Shown piece after piece: positions 1 to 7,416 of a DNA stretch of 44,369 nt (positions within the stretch are counted from its first letter, which is position 1; each line of letters opens with the position of its first letter). The notes below the pieces were generated by a model. The model searched no databases, was not told the DNA's origin, and worked only from the letters and a program-made list of their open reading frames with translations. Made by a program: the position numbers and the translations under genes. The stretch is from contig NZ_JARXIA010000033.1 in NCBI RefSeq assembly GCF_031127875.1, positions 1 through 44,369 on the forward strand, read 5' to 3'. This DNA is from Pelagicoccus sp. SDUM812005. Lineage in GTDB: Bacteria > Verrucomicrobiota > Verrucomicrobiia > Opitutales > Opitutaceae.

Positions 1-88
1 CCCCAAGGCTTCCCCACCCATTGCACCCCCCCCTTTTGAAAATATGAAATAATCAGATCCAACGCGACTTGACAATTTAACCCATAGC

Positions 89-176
89 AGGGGTCAGACC
101 GTAATACTTTAACTCGGAGGGGAACTAAAGGGGTAGAGGGGAACTAAAGGGGTCAGACCGTAATACTTTAACTCGG
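89..176. repeat. Tandem direct repeats, RAYT/REP-like debris
   Basis: A 29-bp sequence beginning AGGGGTCAGACCGTAATAC occurs identically at 89-117 and 148-176. A 17-bp unit, AGGGGAACTAAAGGGGT, occurs at 118-134 and 137-153. The repeats interleave, so 89-176 is a compact repeat block with no coding potential. GGGGTCAGACC-type motifs resemble sequences often seen at the edges of REP-associated tyrosine transposase genes. No transposase is present here, so that link is inference from resemblance only. Confidence 0.6.
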
Positions 177-225
177 GGAGTGCAAATGGAATCAAACGTC
201 GGAAGTCAAATTCACTCAACATCCA

Positions 226-504
226 TTAGTGGTAGTCGACTATTTCGACGTTCACTGGACCTTCGTCTGTCCAAGAAAAGCAAATACGATATTGCCGATT
301 AACGCGCATCGAATGCTGCCCTTCTCGGTCGCCGCTGAGTGATTCGAGGTGGTTGCCCGGAGGCACGCGTAGATCGTCCAACGACTCCGCGGCGTTTAGC
401 TGAATGAGGCGTCGCAAAGCGACTCGGGCAACGGAAGCGAAGCGCCGCGATTTCTCGTTCTCCCAAAGTTCACGCGTCGCTTTGTCGGAAAAGGAACGGA
501 TCAT
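226..504 (-). CDS. higB: HigB/RelE-superfamily toxin
   Basis: This 92-residue basic protein matches the HigB (plasmid maintenance killer) pattern: an MIRSFSDK N-terminus, a central L-x-G-D-R-E-G segment, the R-V-N-x-Q-Y-R-I-C-F-x-W strand motif and a terminal V-D-Y-H. Family members are ribosome-dependent mRNA interferases neutralised by an HTH antitoxin. The start ATG overlaps the antitoxin stop as ATGA, so the two genes are translationally coupled. Here the toxin is the second gene, whereas canonical higBA modules place it first. Full length for the family, with no sign of decay. Family assignment is secure; toxicity is inferred. Confidence 0.88.
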   Translation of the reverse strand: MIRSFSDKATRELWENEKSRRFASVARVALRRLIQLNAAESLDDLRVPPGNHLESLSGDREGQHSMRVNRQYRICFSWTDEGPVNVEIVDYH

Positions 505-827
505 CTCTTGCCGTATTCAGTTGAGGATTCAGCAACCGACTCCATGGGCTTGATATGCGCGGTGAGTTTTTTCTGCTCTCGCATGGCATTGCGAATGTCA
601 CACTCGGTCTGGATATTCAGCCAGAAGCGAGGCGACTGCCGGAAATAAGCGCCCAGACGAATCGACATCTGGGCGGTAATCGAGCGTCGCCCATGCACGA
701 TCTCATTGATCGCCCGAGGCGAAACGCCAAGCGCCCGCCCCAACGCGTTCTGAGAAATCTCGAGCGGATCGAGGTAGTCGTCCTTCAGAATCTCCCCAGG
801 TGTAATCGGCTCCACGCCATAACGCAT
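501..827 (-). CDS. higA: HigA-family XRE antitoxin
   Basis: This HTH-type antitoxin carries the HigA signature. It starts with P-I-T-P-G-E-I-L, continues with the helix-turn-helix segment (ISQNALGRALGVSPRAINEI), then NGRR-like VHGRRSIT, and ends with RLGAYF and FWLNIQ. It should bind the partner toxin and autorepress the operon. The ATG at 827 (MRYGVEP) is chosen because HigA proteins usually begin just before P-x-x-P-G-E. An in-frame ATG at 908 would add 27 residues with no family resemblance and cannot be excluded. No good Shine-Dalgarno precedes either start. It lies upstream of the toxin gene with a 4-bp overlap, the reverse of the usual higBA order. Confidence 0.85.
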   Translation of the reverse strand: MRYGVEPITPGEILKDDYLDPLEISQNALGRALGVSPRAINEIVHGRRSITAQMSIRLGAYFRQSPRFWLNIQTECDIRNAMREQKKLTAHIKPMESVAESSTEYGKR

Positions 828-904
828 AGCGTTATAGGCAACACAGTCAACTGCAAACTTTTCACACGACGAGAGCGCAAAACGGGTCAATCTTTGTTGG
901 GGAT

Positions 905-919
905 CCATAGCAGGGTCAG
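905..919 (+). repeat. Short direct repeat flanking the TA module (right copy)
   Basis: CCATAGCAGGGTCAG at 905-919 matches CCATAGCAGGGGTCAG at 82-97, differing by one G. The two copies bracket the toxin-antitoxin pair. They could be a scar of insertion or recombination, or a shared promoter-proximal motif. The right copy overlaps the alternative long antitoxin start. The stretch 920-1147 holds no recognisable gene. Confidence 0.4.
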
Positions 920-1147
920 CTCTTAAATCTTAACAGTCTACACAGCAAAGAATATTGGGATCCGTATTTGGCAGGACAATTCAGTGTCACTCCTTGCCCC
1001 TTCCTTGCGGTTAGTGGGGAGTCAAAAACGAGTCACGCGGAGGAGGTCTGGGCTTCAAGGATTGGCGACGGCAAAACATAAACCAATCCGTACTGAAGCT
1101 CGAGAAAGGAACGACAACGGGGCCGCTCCCCAAAAGCCCCTAGGGTC

Positions 1148-2002
1148 TCAGCGACACGGAACCTTGCCGGCCTGCTTGAACTCCGAAACGGTCATCCCGT
1201 AGGTCTTCTTGAAGGTTTTCGCCAAGTGGCTGCTGTCGGTGAAGCCGAGCTGGTACGCGACTTCCTTGAGCGACAAGTCCGTATGCAAGACCTTCGTTTC
1301 CACCACCCGCAGCTTCGCCTCCATGATGTAGTCCTTCAGGCTAACCCCGGCGTTTTTCTTGAAGTATTCGGAAAAGTATGACGGCGAAATTCCAAAGCGA
1401 TCCGCCAGAGCCTGGGCCTTGAGCTTGTTCGAGTCGCCGATATTCGTATTGATAAAGCGCAGGACTTCGCCAAAGCGATTGTCGACCGAGTTGGCCTGAT
1501 CGACGTAGCGCTTCTCGATGCTGCGGGCTAAGAGGTTCAGTATGGATGCGACCGTGCCGGTGATGATCGACTCCGAGTAACCGTCCGCCGTGAGGTACTC
1601 CTGGTAGATGGACTTGATACTGTCTATGATGAACTTGCGCTCTCGCTCAGATGCGATGATGTCGCCCGGCACCTTGTTGTAGTTGGCGAGTATATACGCC
1701 ACGCGATCAAACCAAGCGTTGTAGTCGGTCAGGCCTTCGCTGTTCAAAAAGTAGTGGTCCGTGAAGCGTACGAAGTAGAAGCGCGACGGCTCCTTGATGC
1801 GGAACGAATGGCAGTCCAACGGAGGCAGCAAGAAGATGTTCCCCTCGCGATACTCGAACTCGTGGTGATTGATGCATTGGAAACCCGAGCCCTTCTCCAC
1901 GTAGACGATTTCGAAGAAGTTGTGCTTGTGCGGGCGCTTGCCCCACTCCGTGAGCTCTTCCACGTGGATCTCGAATACTTTGCGTGCGGTTTCAGTGATC
2001 AT
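1148..2002 (-). CDS. AraC-family transcriptional regulator
   Basis: This 284-residue protein has two parts. The N-terminal ~150 residues form an AraC-type cupin sensor ([13 protein letters not shown] and a following G-N-I-F-L-L-P-P). The C-terminal ~100 residues contain the double HTH: first helix pair around [19 protein letters not shown], then the family signature ending in [21 protein letters not shown]. It is transcribed away from the oxidoreductase operon that begins at 2230, and the two share a ~230-bp intergenic region. It is therefore the likely regulator of that operon (inference). The ligand is unknown. The start ATG at 2002 fits the domain boundary. Confidence 0.9.
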   Translation of the reverse strand: MITETARKVFEIHVEELTEWGKRPHKHNFFEIVYVEKGSGFQCINHHEFEYREGNIFLLPPLDCHSFRIKEPSRFYFVRFTDHYFLNSEGLTDYNAWFDRVAYILANYNKVPGDIIASERERKFIIDSIKSIYQEYLTADGYSESIITGTVASILNLLARSIEKRYVDQANSVDNRFGEVLRFINTNIGDSNKLKAQALADRFGISPSYFSEYFKKNAGVSLKDYIMEAKLRVVETKVLHTDLSLKEVAYQLGFTDSSHLAKTFKKTYGMTVSEFKQAGKVPCR

Positions 2003-2229
2003 TGTAATTTTGCTGGTTCTTTCTGGCGAACAGGTCGCCCGTTTCGCCTAAAACTCCCATCTCACCCCGAAATAATCCAGCCTAGACTCTAGAAACCCGC
2101 CAAATCTACCAGACAAACCAATTTTCATACAACCCATTCAAATTGCGAACCGAGGCTGCCTGCCTCTTCATTTCAACCATCGAGTCACTCACTCAACCTT
2201 TCGAAACACTCAGAAACGAATACACCATT

Positions 2230-3219
2230 ATGAAAGCAATGCTCCTACGCTCTTACGGCGAAAACTCAGAATTCGAAGCGACAGACGTCTCAACTCCCGA
2301 GGTCAAGCCAGGGCACGTCCTCGTTAAGATCGCTGCCTCCAGCGTGAACACGGTGGACACCATGATCCGCAACATGGGAAAAGACCTCCCCCTCTCCCCC
2401 GATACGCCCGCAATCCTCGGCATGGACTTCGCCGGGACCATCGAGGCGATCGGAGAAGGCGTCGACTCTTTCGCAGTTGGCGACGAAGTCTATGGATGCG
2501 CCGGCGGACTCGCCGACCTCCCGGGAACGCTGGCCGAGAACATCGTGGCCGACGCTAAACTCATCGCCCGCAAGCCCAAGAACCTGTCGATGCGCGAAGC
2601 CGCTGCCATCCCGCTGGTTGGAATCACAGCCTACGAAGGCCTCAAGCGAGCTGCGATCAAGGCGGGCCAAAAGGTTCTCGTACACGGCGGCTCCGGTGGC
2701 GTGGGACACCTCGCCATCCAACTGGCAAAGCACTTCGGAGCGGACGTCTACTCTACCGGTGGCGGCGAAAAGCAGAAGGCGCTCATCGAGGGATTCGGCG
2801 CCACCTTCATCAACTACAAGACCGAAAGCGTGGAAGACTACGTGGCCAAGCACACCGACGGAGCGGGCTTCGACCTGGTCTTCGATACGGTTGGCGGAGC
2901 CAACATGCTCAATTCGTTCAACGCCGCCGCTCTGAACGGACAAATCGCGTCTACCGTCTCCATGTGCGAGATCGACCTTTCCGTCGTCCACTTCAAGGGA
3001 CTCTCGCTGCATGTAGTCTTTATGCTAATACCGATGTTGCACGACTACCGCAGAGAAGAGCACGCCCACATCCTCAGCGAGCTAGCCAAAATAGCCGAGT
3101 CCGGCGAGCTCAAGCCAGTACTGGACGAAACCAACTTCTCGCTCGAGGAGGCTGGCTTGGCCCACGCGCGCCTGGAAAGCGGCCAAGCCATGGGCAAGGT
3201 CGTCATCGAAAATAGATAA
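2230..3219 (+). CDS. MDR-superfamily quinone reductase/alcohol dehydrogenase-like
   Basis: A medium-chain dehydrogenase/reductase of 329 residues. The N-terminal GroES-like domain contains G-M-D-F-A-G-T-I-E-A-I-G. The Rossmann domain has the nucleotide-binding loop V-H-G-G-S-G-G-V-G-H-L-A (near residue 155), followed by a G-F-D-L-V-F-D-T-V-G strand. The structural-zinc cysteine cluster is not visible, which points to the zinc-independent quinone oxidoreductase group using NAD(P)H. The ATG at 2230 is chosen because MKAMLLRSYGE is the standard N-terminus of this family; a longer reading from 2143 adds unrelated residues. It is first in a row of four same-strand genes opposite the AraC regulator. 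The substrate is unknown. Confidence 0.9.
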   Translation: MKAMLLRSYGENSEFEATDVSTPEVKPGHVLVKIAASSVNTVDTMIRNMGKDLPLSPDTPAILGMDFAGTIEAIGEGVDSFAVGDEVYGCAGGLADLPGTLAENIVADAKLIARKPKNLSMREAAAIPLVGITAYEGLKRAAIKAGQKVLVHGGSGGVGHLAIQLAKHFGADVYSTGGGEKQKALIEGFGATFINYKTESVEDYVAKHTDGAGFDLVFDTVGGANMLNSFNAAALNGQIASTVSMCEIDLSVVHFKGLSLHVVFMLIPMLHDYRREEHAHILSELAKIAESGELKPVLDETNFSLEEAGLAHARLESGQAMGKVVIENR

Positions 3220-3230
3220 GCGATCGGAGG

Positions 3231-3255
3231 CCGCCCACGCTACAAGCGTGGGTGG
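3231..3255. repeat. Intercistronic hairpin
   Basis: CCGCCCACGC and GCGTGGGTGG form a 10-bp stem (one G-U pair in RNA) around a TACAA loop, between the MDR gene and the next CDS. No T-run follows, so it is not a classical terminator. It may stabilise the upstream message or be a genomic repeat unit. GCCGCCCACGCTTC near 14921 is a similar half-site. Confidence 0.5.
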
Positions 3256-3285
3256 ACTCTCCCTTCACTCAAACCACGAACGAAA

Positions 3286-4305
3286 ATGCCCACCACCGCG
3301 CCCACAACAGAGCCGACTCGCGACGATCCCTCAGAACGCCCCGAAGCCTTCCAGAAGCTCAACCGCGCCTACAACTCCGTTTTCAAACCGGATCGCTTGA
3401 GCGTCGGCTTGGTCGTTCCCCTCGAAAGCTATGGGCACGGTCCGGTTCCCAGCATGGAAGGCCATCTCCAACGCGTGCAGCTCGCCGAATCGCTGGGCTT
3501 CGCCGCGGTGTGGCTACGGGACGTTCCCTTCAACGTTCCTTCGTTTGGCGATGCCGGACAGCTATTCGATCCCTTCGCCTACTTGGGCTACCTGGCGGCG
3601 AGCACCCAAGGCATCGGCTTGGGCGTAGCCAGCATCGTGCTCCCGTTGCGCCATCCCGCCCACGTCGCCAAAGCGGCGGCAAGCGTCGACCAGTTGTCCA
3701 ACGGGCGCCTCCTGCTCGGCGTCGCGTCTGGCGATCAACCCGAAGAGTATGCGGCCTTGAACCTGCCGTTCGAAAACCGCGGCGAACGCTTTCGCCAAAG
3801 CTTCGAATACATCCGGCGCCTGAGCGAATTCGCCCCTCAATTCGAAAACGCGTTCGGCGCCCTCGGGGCCGGAATGGACCTGCTCCCGAAACCGACTTCC
3901 GGAAAACTACCGCTGCTGATCACGGGAGGAAGCCAGCAATCGCCCGAGTGGCTCGCCAGGCATGGCGACGGCTGGATGACCTACCCTCGCCCGCTAGCGG
4001 TACAGGCAAAGTTGATCCAAGATTGGCGCCTGAGGACTCAACAATCCGGAAGGCCCGTTCAACCGGTCATGCAACCGCTCTACATCGACCTCGCCAGCGA
4101 TCCCGACGCAGCGCCGCAGCCCATCCATCTCGGCCTCAGACTGGGCCTCAACCGCCTCAACGACCACCTGAAATCCTTAGAGGAGATCGGAATCAACCAC
4201 ATCGCCTTGAACCTCCGTTTCAACCAAAGCCCCGTGGAAGCGACACTCGAAAAACTCGCCAACCACACGCTGCCACACTTCAACCACAGGGACTCCAACC
4301 CATGA
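3286..4305 (+). CDS. Luciferase-like (LLM class) flavin-dependent oxidoreductase
   Basis: A 339-residue protein of the bacterial luciferase-like monooxygenase fold (FMN/F420-type TIM barrel). Visible landmarks are A-E-S-L-G-F-A-A-V-W-L-R-D near residue 70, the I-V-L-P-L-R-H-P-A-H-V-A-K segment, then S-V-D-Q-L-S-N-G-R-L-L-L-G-V-A-S-G-D. The last is the hallmark of the family. It would reduce or oxygenate a small substrate with reduced flavin; the substrate is unknown. The stop overlaps the start of the following SDR gene (ATGA), so the two are co-translated. Its neighbours are all oxidoreductases, consistent with a detoxification or redox role. Confidence 0.9.
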   Translation: MPTTAPTTEPTRDDPSERPEAFQKLNRAYNSVFKPDRLSVGLVVPLESYGHGPVPSMEGHLQRVQLAESLGFAAVWLRDVPFNVPSFGDAGQLFDPFAYLGYLAASTQGIGLGVASIVLPLRHPAHVAKAAASVDQLSNGRLLLGVASGDQPEEYAALNLPFENRGERFRQSFEYIRRLSEFAPQFENAFGALGAGMDLLPKPTSGKLPLLITGGSQQSPEWLARHGDGWMTYPRPLAVQAKLIQDWRLRTQQSGRPVQPVMQPLYIDLASDPDAAPQPIHLGLRLGLNRLNDHLKSLEEIGINHIALNLRFNQSPVEATLEKLANHTLPHFNHRDSNP

Positions 4306-5120
4306 AAAAGACGATTCTCATAACCGGATCCACCGACGGCATCGGCCTGGCGGCCGCCAAAACGCTGTATTCACAGGGTCACCACATCCTCCTCCATGGT
4401 CGAAGCCAAACCAAGCTCGAAAGCGCCAAGGAGGAACTGAAAGCGGCCGGAGGCAACGGCGAAGCCCAAGGATTCCTGGCCGATCTTTCCCAGCTCTCCG
4501 ACGTTGAACGCTTAGCGAATTCCGTACCCGAAACCATCGGAAGGCTCGACGTTCTAATCAACAACGCGGGAGTCCTAAGCGTAGCGGACAGCTCTACGAG
4601 CGTCGGCTTGGACATCCGCTTTCTGGTCAATACCATCGCTCCCTTTTTGCTCACCCGAAAACTCCGCCCACTGCTCGGCAACCACGGACGCGTGATAAGC
4701 CTCTCGTCCGCCGCCCAATCGCCGGTCAACCTGCAAGCGCTTGAACGGCGTATTCAACTCTCGGATATGGAAGCCTACGCCCAGAGCAAGCTGGCATTAA
4801 CCATGTGGACGCGTCACCTAGCCCAGACCGCAGGCGACAACGGCCCAGCTTTTATCGCGGTCAACCCCGGCTCCTTGCTCGGAACAAAAATGGTTCAGCA
4901 AGGGTTTGGAGTCAGCGGAAAAGACATCGGCATCGGAGCTGATATTTTGGCGAGGGCCGCAGTCTCGGAAGAATTCTCAAACGCCTCCGGGCTCTATTTC
5001 GACAACGATGTCGGCAAGTTCTCATCGCCTCACTCCGATGCTCTCGACGCCGAAAAATGCGCGTCGCTTGCGCAACGCATCGAAACCACCCTTTCCAAGC
5101 TCAACCATTCTGAGAACTAA
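4302..5120 (+). CDS. Short-chain dehydrogenase/reductase (SDR)
   Basis: Classical SDR of 272 residues. The cofactor motif I-T-G-S-T-D-G-I-G-L-A lies near the N-terminus, the structural L-I-N-N-A-G-V near residue 85, the catalytic Ser strand reads V-I-S-L-S-S-A-A, and the active-site Tyr/Lys pair lies in E-A-Y-A-Q-S-K. An NAD(P)(H)-dependent alcohol/ketone oxidoreductase is expected; the substrate is not predictable. The start ATG at 4302 overlaps the previous stop by four bases. The frame stays open upstream to 3252, but those residues are an Arg/Pro-rich out-of-frame reading of the LLM gene. Confidence 0.9.
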   Translation: MKKTILITGSTDGIGLAAAKTLYSQGHHILLHGRSQTKLESAKEELKAAGGNGEAQGFLADLSQLSDVERLANSVPETIGRLDVLINNAGVLSVADSSTSVGLDIRFLVNTIAPFLLTRKLRPLLGNHGRVISLSSAAQSPVNLQALERRIQLSDMEAYAQSKLALTMWTRHLAQTAGDNGPAFIAVNPGSLLGTKMVQQGFGVSGKDIGIGADILARAAVSEEFSNASGLYFDNDVGKFSSPHSDALDAEKCASLAQRIETTLSKLNHSEN

Positions 5121-5123
5121 ATC

Positions 5124-5993
5124 ATGAACATCCTCGTAAAAGCTAAACGAACTTCAAGCATTCTCCTTTTATCGCTTACCGTATTCCTCAGCCAACTACA
5201 GGGACAAGAGGTCATAATCACCCAAGCATCCGAAGTCGAATGGACCCATCTCAATCCGAAGCGCGGCGATCTCGCCCCGAAGGCGGGCACGCTCTGGGGC
5301 GACCGCAATAGCGACCAGCCAACCGGCTTCCTGCTCAAACCCTCCGACGGCTTCGAATCGCCGCCGCACATCCACAACGTATCCTACCGCGGCGTCGTCA
5401 TAAGTGGTCTCATACACAACGACGATCCCGAAGCCGCCGAGATGTGGATGCCAGCTGGCTCCTTCTGGACCCAGCCCAAGGGCGAGGTCCACATCACCGC
5501 CGCTCAAGGCACGAACTCCCTTGCCTACATTGAAATCGAAGAAGGCCCCTACCTGGTGCATCCCTCCGAACAAGCCTTCGACAGCGGCGAGCGCCCAGTC
5601 ACCGTCGATCCTTCAAACATCGTCTGGCTCACGCCCTCGGATTTGACCTGGATCTCCCAAAGCAAACAAAGCCGCGCAAACGCAAGCGCCCCCGCGATCG
5701 CCTACCTCTGGGGAAGCACGGGGCCGGGCGAACTCAACGGCTCCTTTCTCAAGCTGCCAGCCGGATTCTCAGGCACGCTCAGCGCCAACAGCGCCAACCT
5801 GCGAGCCGTCGTCGTCAAAGGCCAGCTCACCCACCAAGTGAACGGGAAAACCAACGCCTCCCAGCTCGCTCCTGGCAGCTACTTCAGCTCCACAGGCCAA
5901 ACCGAGCACAGCCTCACAAGCAAAACGGAAACCACCCTCTACCTCCGCACCGAAGGAAAGTACCGCGTGAGCGCCGACGAGCGATCCGACTAG
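5124..5993 (+). CDS. Secreted DUF4437 cupin-domain protein
   Basis: A 289-residue protein with an N-terminal signal peptide (basic start, hydrophobic [11 protein letters not shown], likely cleavage near L-Q-G-Q). The rest is a duplicated cupin: first half with [17 protein letters not shown] and a P-P-H-I-H-N metal-type motif, second half with L-W-G-S-T-G-P-G-E and T-E-H-S. This pattern fits DUF4437 (ChrR-like cupins). It lies 3 bp behind the SDR gene, so it closes the operon controlled from near 2100-2230. The function is unknown; a periplasmic binding or sensing role is possible. Its stop codon lies within the left arm of the palindromic element at 5990-6096. Confidence 0.82.
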   Translation: MNILVKAKRTSSILLLSLTVFLSQLQGQEVIITQASEVEWTHLNPKRGDLAPKAGTLWGDRNSDQPTGFLLKPSDGFESPPHIHNVSYRGVVISGLIHNDDPEAAEMWMPAGSFWTQPKGEVHITAAQGTNSLAYIEIEEGPYLVHPSEQAFDSGERPVTVDPSNIVWLTPSDLTWISQSKQSRANASAPAIAYLWGSTGPGELNGSFLKLPAGFSGTLSANSANLRAVVVKGQLTHQVNGKTNASQLAPGSYFSSTGQTEHSLTSKTETTLYLRTEGKYRVSADERSD

Positions 5994-6161
5994 AGCATTT
6001 TTCGTTTGATCATTCGCATAAGGTAGGGCGGGACCGCCGGACACGCCGCGTTTCCCTCATCACACAGTACGACTAACTAGACGAAAAACGCTCTAGCTTG
6101 GCCTCACACCAGTAGAATACGGCGATCCGGGCTTACCCATGCGAGCATAGGCAGGATCGCC
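5990..6161. repeat. Palindromic repeat element (MITE/REP-like candidate)
   Basis: CTAGAGCATTTTTCGTTT (5990-6007) and AGACGAAAAACGCTCTAG (6079-6096) are near-perfect inverted copies separated by 71 bp, which contain a GC-rich core (GGGCGGGACCGCCGG). Immediately after, GGCGATCC (6121-6128) pairs perfectly with GGATCGCC (6154-6161). Two nested inverted repeats in a short non-coding gap, one overlapping a stop codon, look like a small non-autonomous mobile or REP-type repeat. The outer hairpin could also terminate transcription. Copy number in the genome is unknown. Confidence 0.5.
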
Positions 6162-6222
6162 ATCACCAAAAAACGGATACTTTTTCCAAATTCGAATTCG
6201 CGCGGACCGACAGGCTCATTCC

Positions 6223-7200
6223 TCAGGAGATCGAGAGAACCACGTTTCCTCGCTTGCGTCCACTTTCTGAATACTCGTAGGCCGCCACAATATCATCGAT
6301 GGGGAAGCAGCGGTCGATGACCGGCTTCAAAACGCCGGAAGACAACAAGTTGGCGAGATACTCGAGATCCGCCTTCTTCTCCCCTGCCATTCCAGCGGAC
6401 ACCCTTCGGCCGCTACCGAACTTCGACCTTCCGATTTTCAAGTAGTCCGGGATGCCCGCTACCGTCAAAAGAAAGGTCCCACCCCGCTTCGTTAGATTCA
6501 TTCCATTCTCAAATCCAAGCTTCCCGACCGTATCGAACACGACGTCGTAGCGACCTTCGAACCGACTCATATCTTGGGTTTGATAATCGACCACATTCGC
6601 GGCGCCCAAGGACCTCACGAGTTCGCTATTTCTACCGCTGCACACGCCCGTCACCGTCGCCCCCATGGATGAGGCCAGCTGCACCGAAGCAGCCCCCACC
6701 GCGCCGGACGCTCCGTAGACCAAAACCGACTGCCCCGAGCGAAGCTTCGCCTGGTCCCTTAGAAACGACAAGGCGGTCAAATAGCCAAACGGAAACGCCG
6801 CCGCCGATTCGTAGGAAATCCCCTCCGGCTTCCTTACAATCGCGGAACGAGCCGGGACCCGCACAAACTCCGCGTGGCAGCCCATCCGTATCCCGGTGCT
6901 GCCCAAAACCGGATCCCCCACTTCAAAGCCCTCCACCTTCGGACCCACTGCTTCAACGACCCCCGAAAAATCCACTCCGAGCACAGGGTTCCTCGGCCGC
7001 GCAAACCCGAGCGCCATCCGCATCAAAAGCGAAAATCCGGTAGGGACATTGAGAGACCGGATCCGACAATCCGCCGACGTGACCGAGCTCGCCTTGACCG
7101 CAACCAAGAGCTCGTTCCCCTTCGGGGTCGGTCTATCTCTTTCACCGATCCGGACCACCTTGGCAGCCGGACCATACTTTTCGCATACAACCGCTTTCAT
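6223..7200 (-). CDS. NAD(P)-dependent MDR dehydrogenase (quinone oxidoreductase-like)
   Basis: A 325-residue MDR-superfamily protein, divergent in sequence from the one at 2230. It begins MKAVVCEKYGP. It has V-L-G-V-D-F-S-G-V-V-E-A-V-G in the GroES-like domain, and the cofactor loop V-Y-G-A-S-G-A-V-G-A-A-S near residue 150. The Y-D-V-V-F-D-T-V-G strand follows, and the C-terminal R-K-R-G-N-V-V-L-S is typical of the group. The zinc-binding Cys cluster is absent. An NADPH-dependent reductase acting on quinones, enones or similar electrophiles is likely. It is on the strand opposite the 2230-5993 operon and stands alone. Confidence 0.9.
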   Translation of the reverse strand: MKAVVCEKYGPAAKVVRIGERDRPTPKGNELLVAVKASSVTSADCRIRSLNVPTGFSLLMRMALGFARPRNPVLGVDFSGVVEAVGPKVEGFEVGDPVLGSTGIRMGCHAEFVRVPARSAIVRKPEGISYESAAAFPFGYLTALSFLRDQAKLRSGQSVLVYGASGAVGAASVQLASSMGATVTGVCSGRNSELVRSLGAANVVDYQTQDMSRFEGRYDVVFDTVGKLGFENGMNLTKRGGTFLLTVAGIPDYLKIGRSKFGSGRRVSAGMAGEKKADLEYLANLLSSGVLKPVIDRCFPIDDIVAAYEYSESGRKRGNVVLSIS

Positions 7201-7356
7201 TCCTTCGACCTTCGAACATCAAAACAGCACCCATGGCGCCAATCTGCGATGCCATTTTTCACCAATCGCTACCAAGCGAGACGGTGAGCAAAACGGGCAG
7301 CGCCCCAGAATACCTTCGAAAAGGGTCTCGAGCCTAAACCCGCGCCCTACCCTCAC

Positions 7357-7387
7357 AAAAAAAGGATCCCCCGAAGCGGGGATCCTT
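7357..7387 (-). terminator. Rho-independent terminator of the thiamin-type TonB receptor
   Basis: On the minus strand, AAAGGATCCCC, a short GCTTC loop and GGGGATCCTTT form a strong stem that runs into a seven-T run (the A-run at 7357-7363 on the plus strand). It lies about 30 bp past the stop of the receptor gene at 7417. Confidence 0.85.
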
Positions 7388-7416
7388 TGTATTAGAAAAG
7401 TGGTTACGCTAAGAGC

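Noticed and set aside
984-1202. Plus-strand frame of 72 codons between the TA pair and the AraC gene
   Set aside because: It runs antisense into the AraC coding region and has no protein-like pattern.
3252-4301. Open frame upstream of the SDR gene that would make a 622-residue fusion
   Set aside because: The extra ~350 residues are Arg/Pro-rich out-of-frame translation of the luciferase-like gene, and the SDR has its own ATG overlapping that gene's stop.
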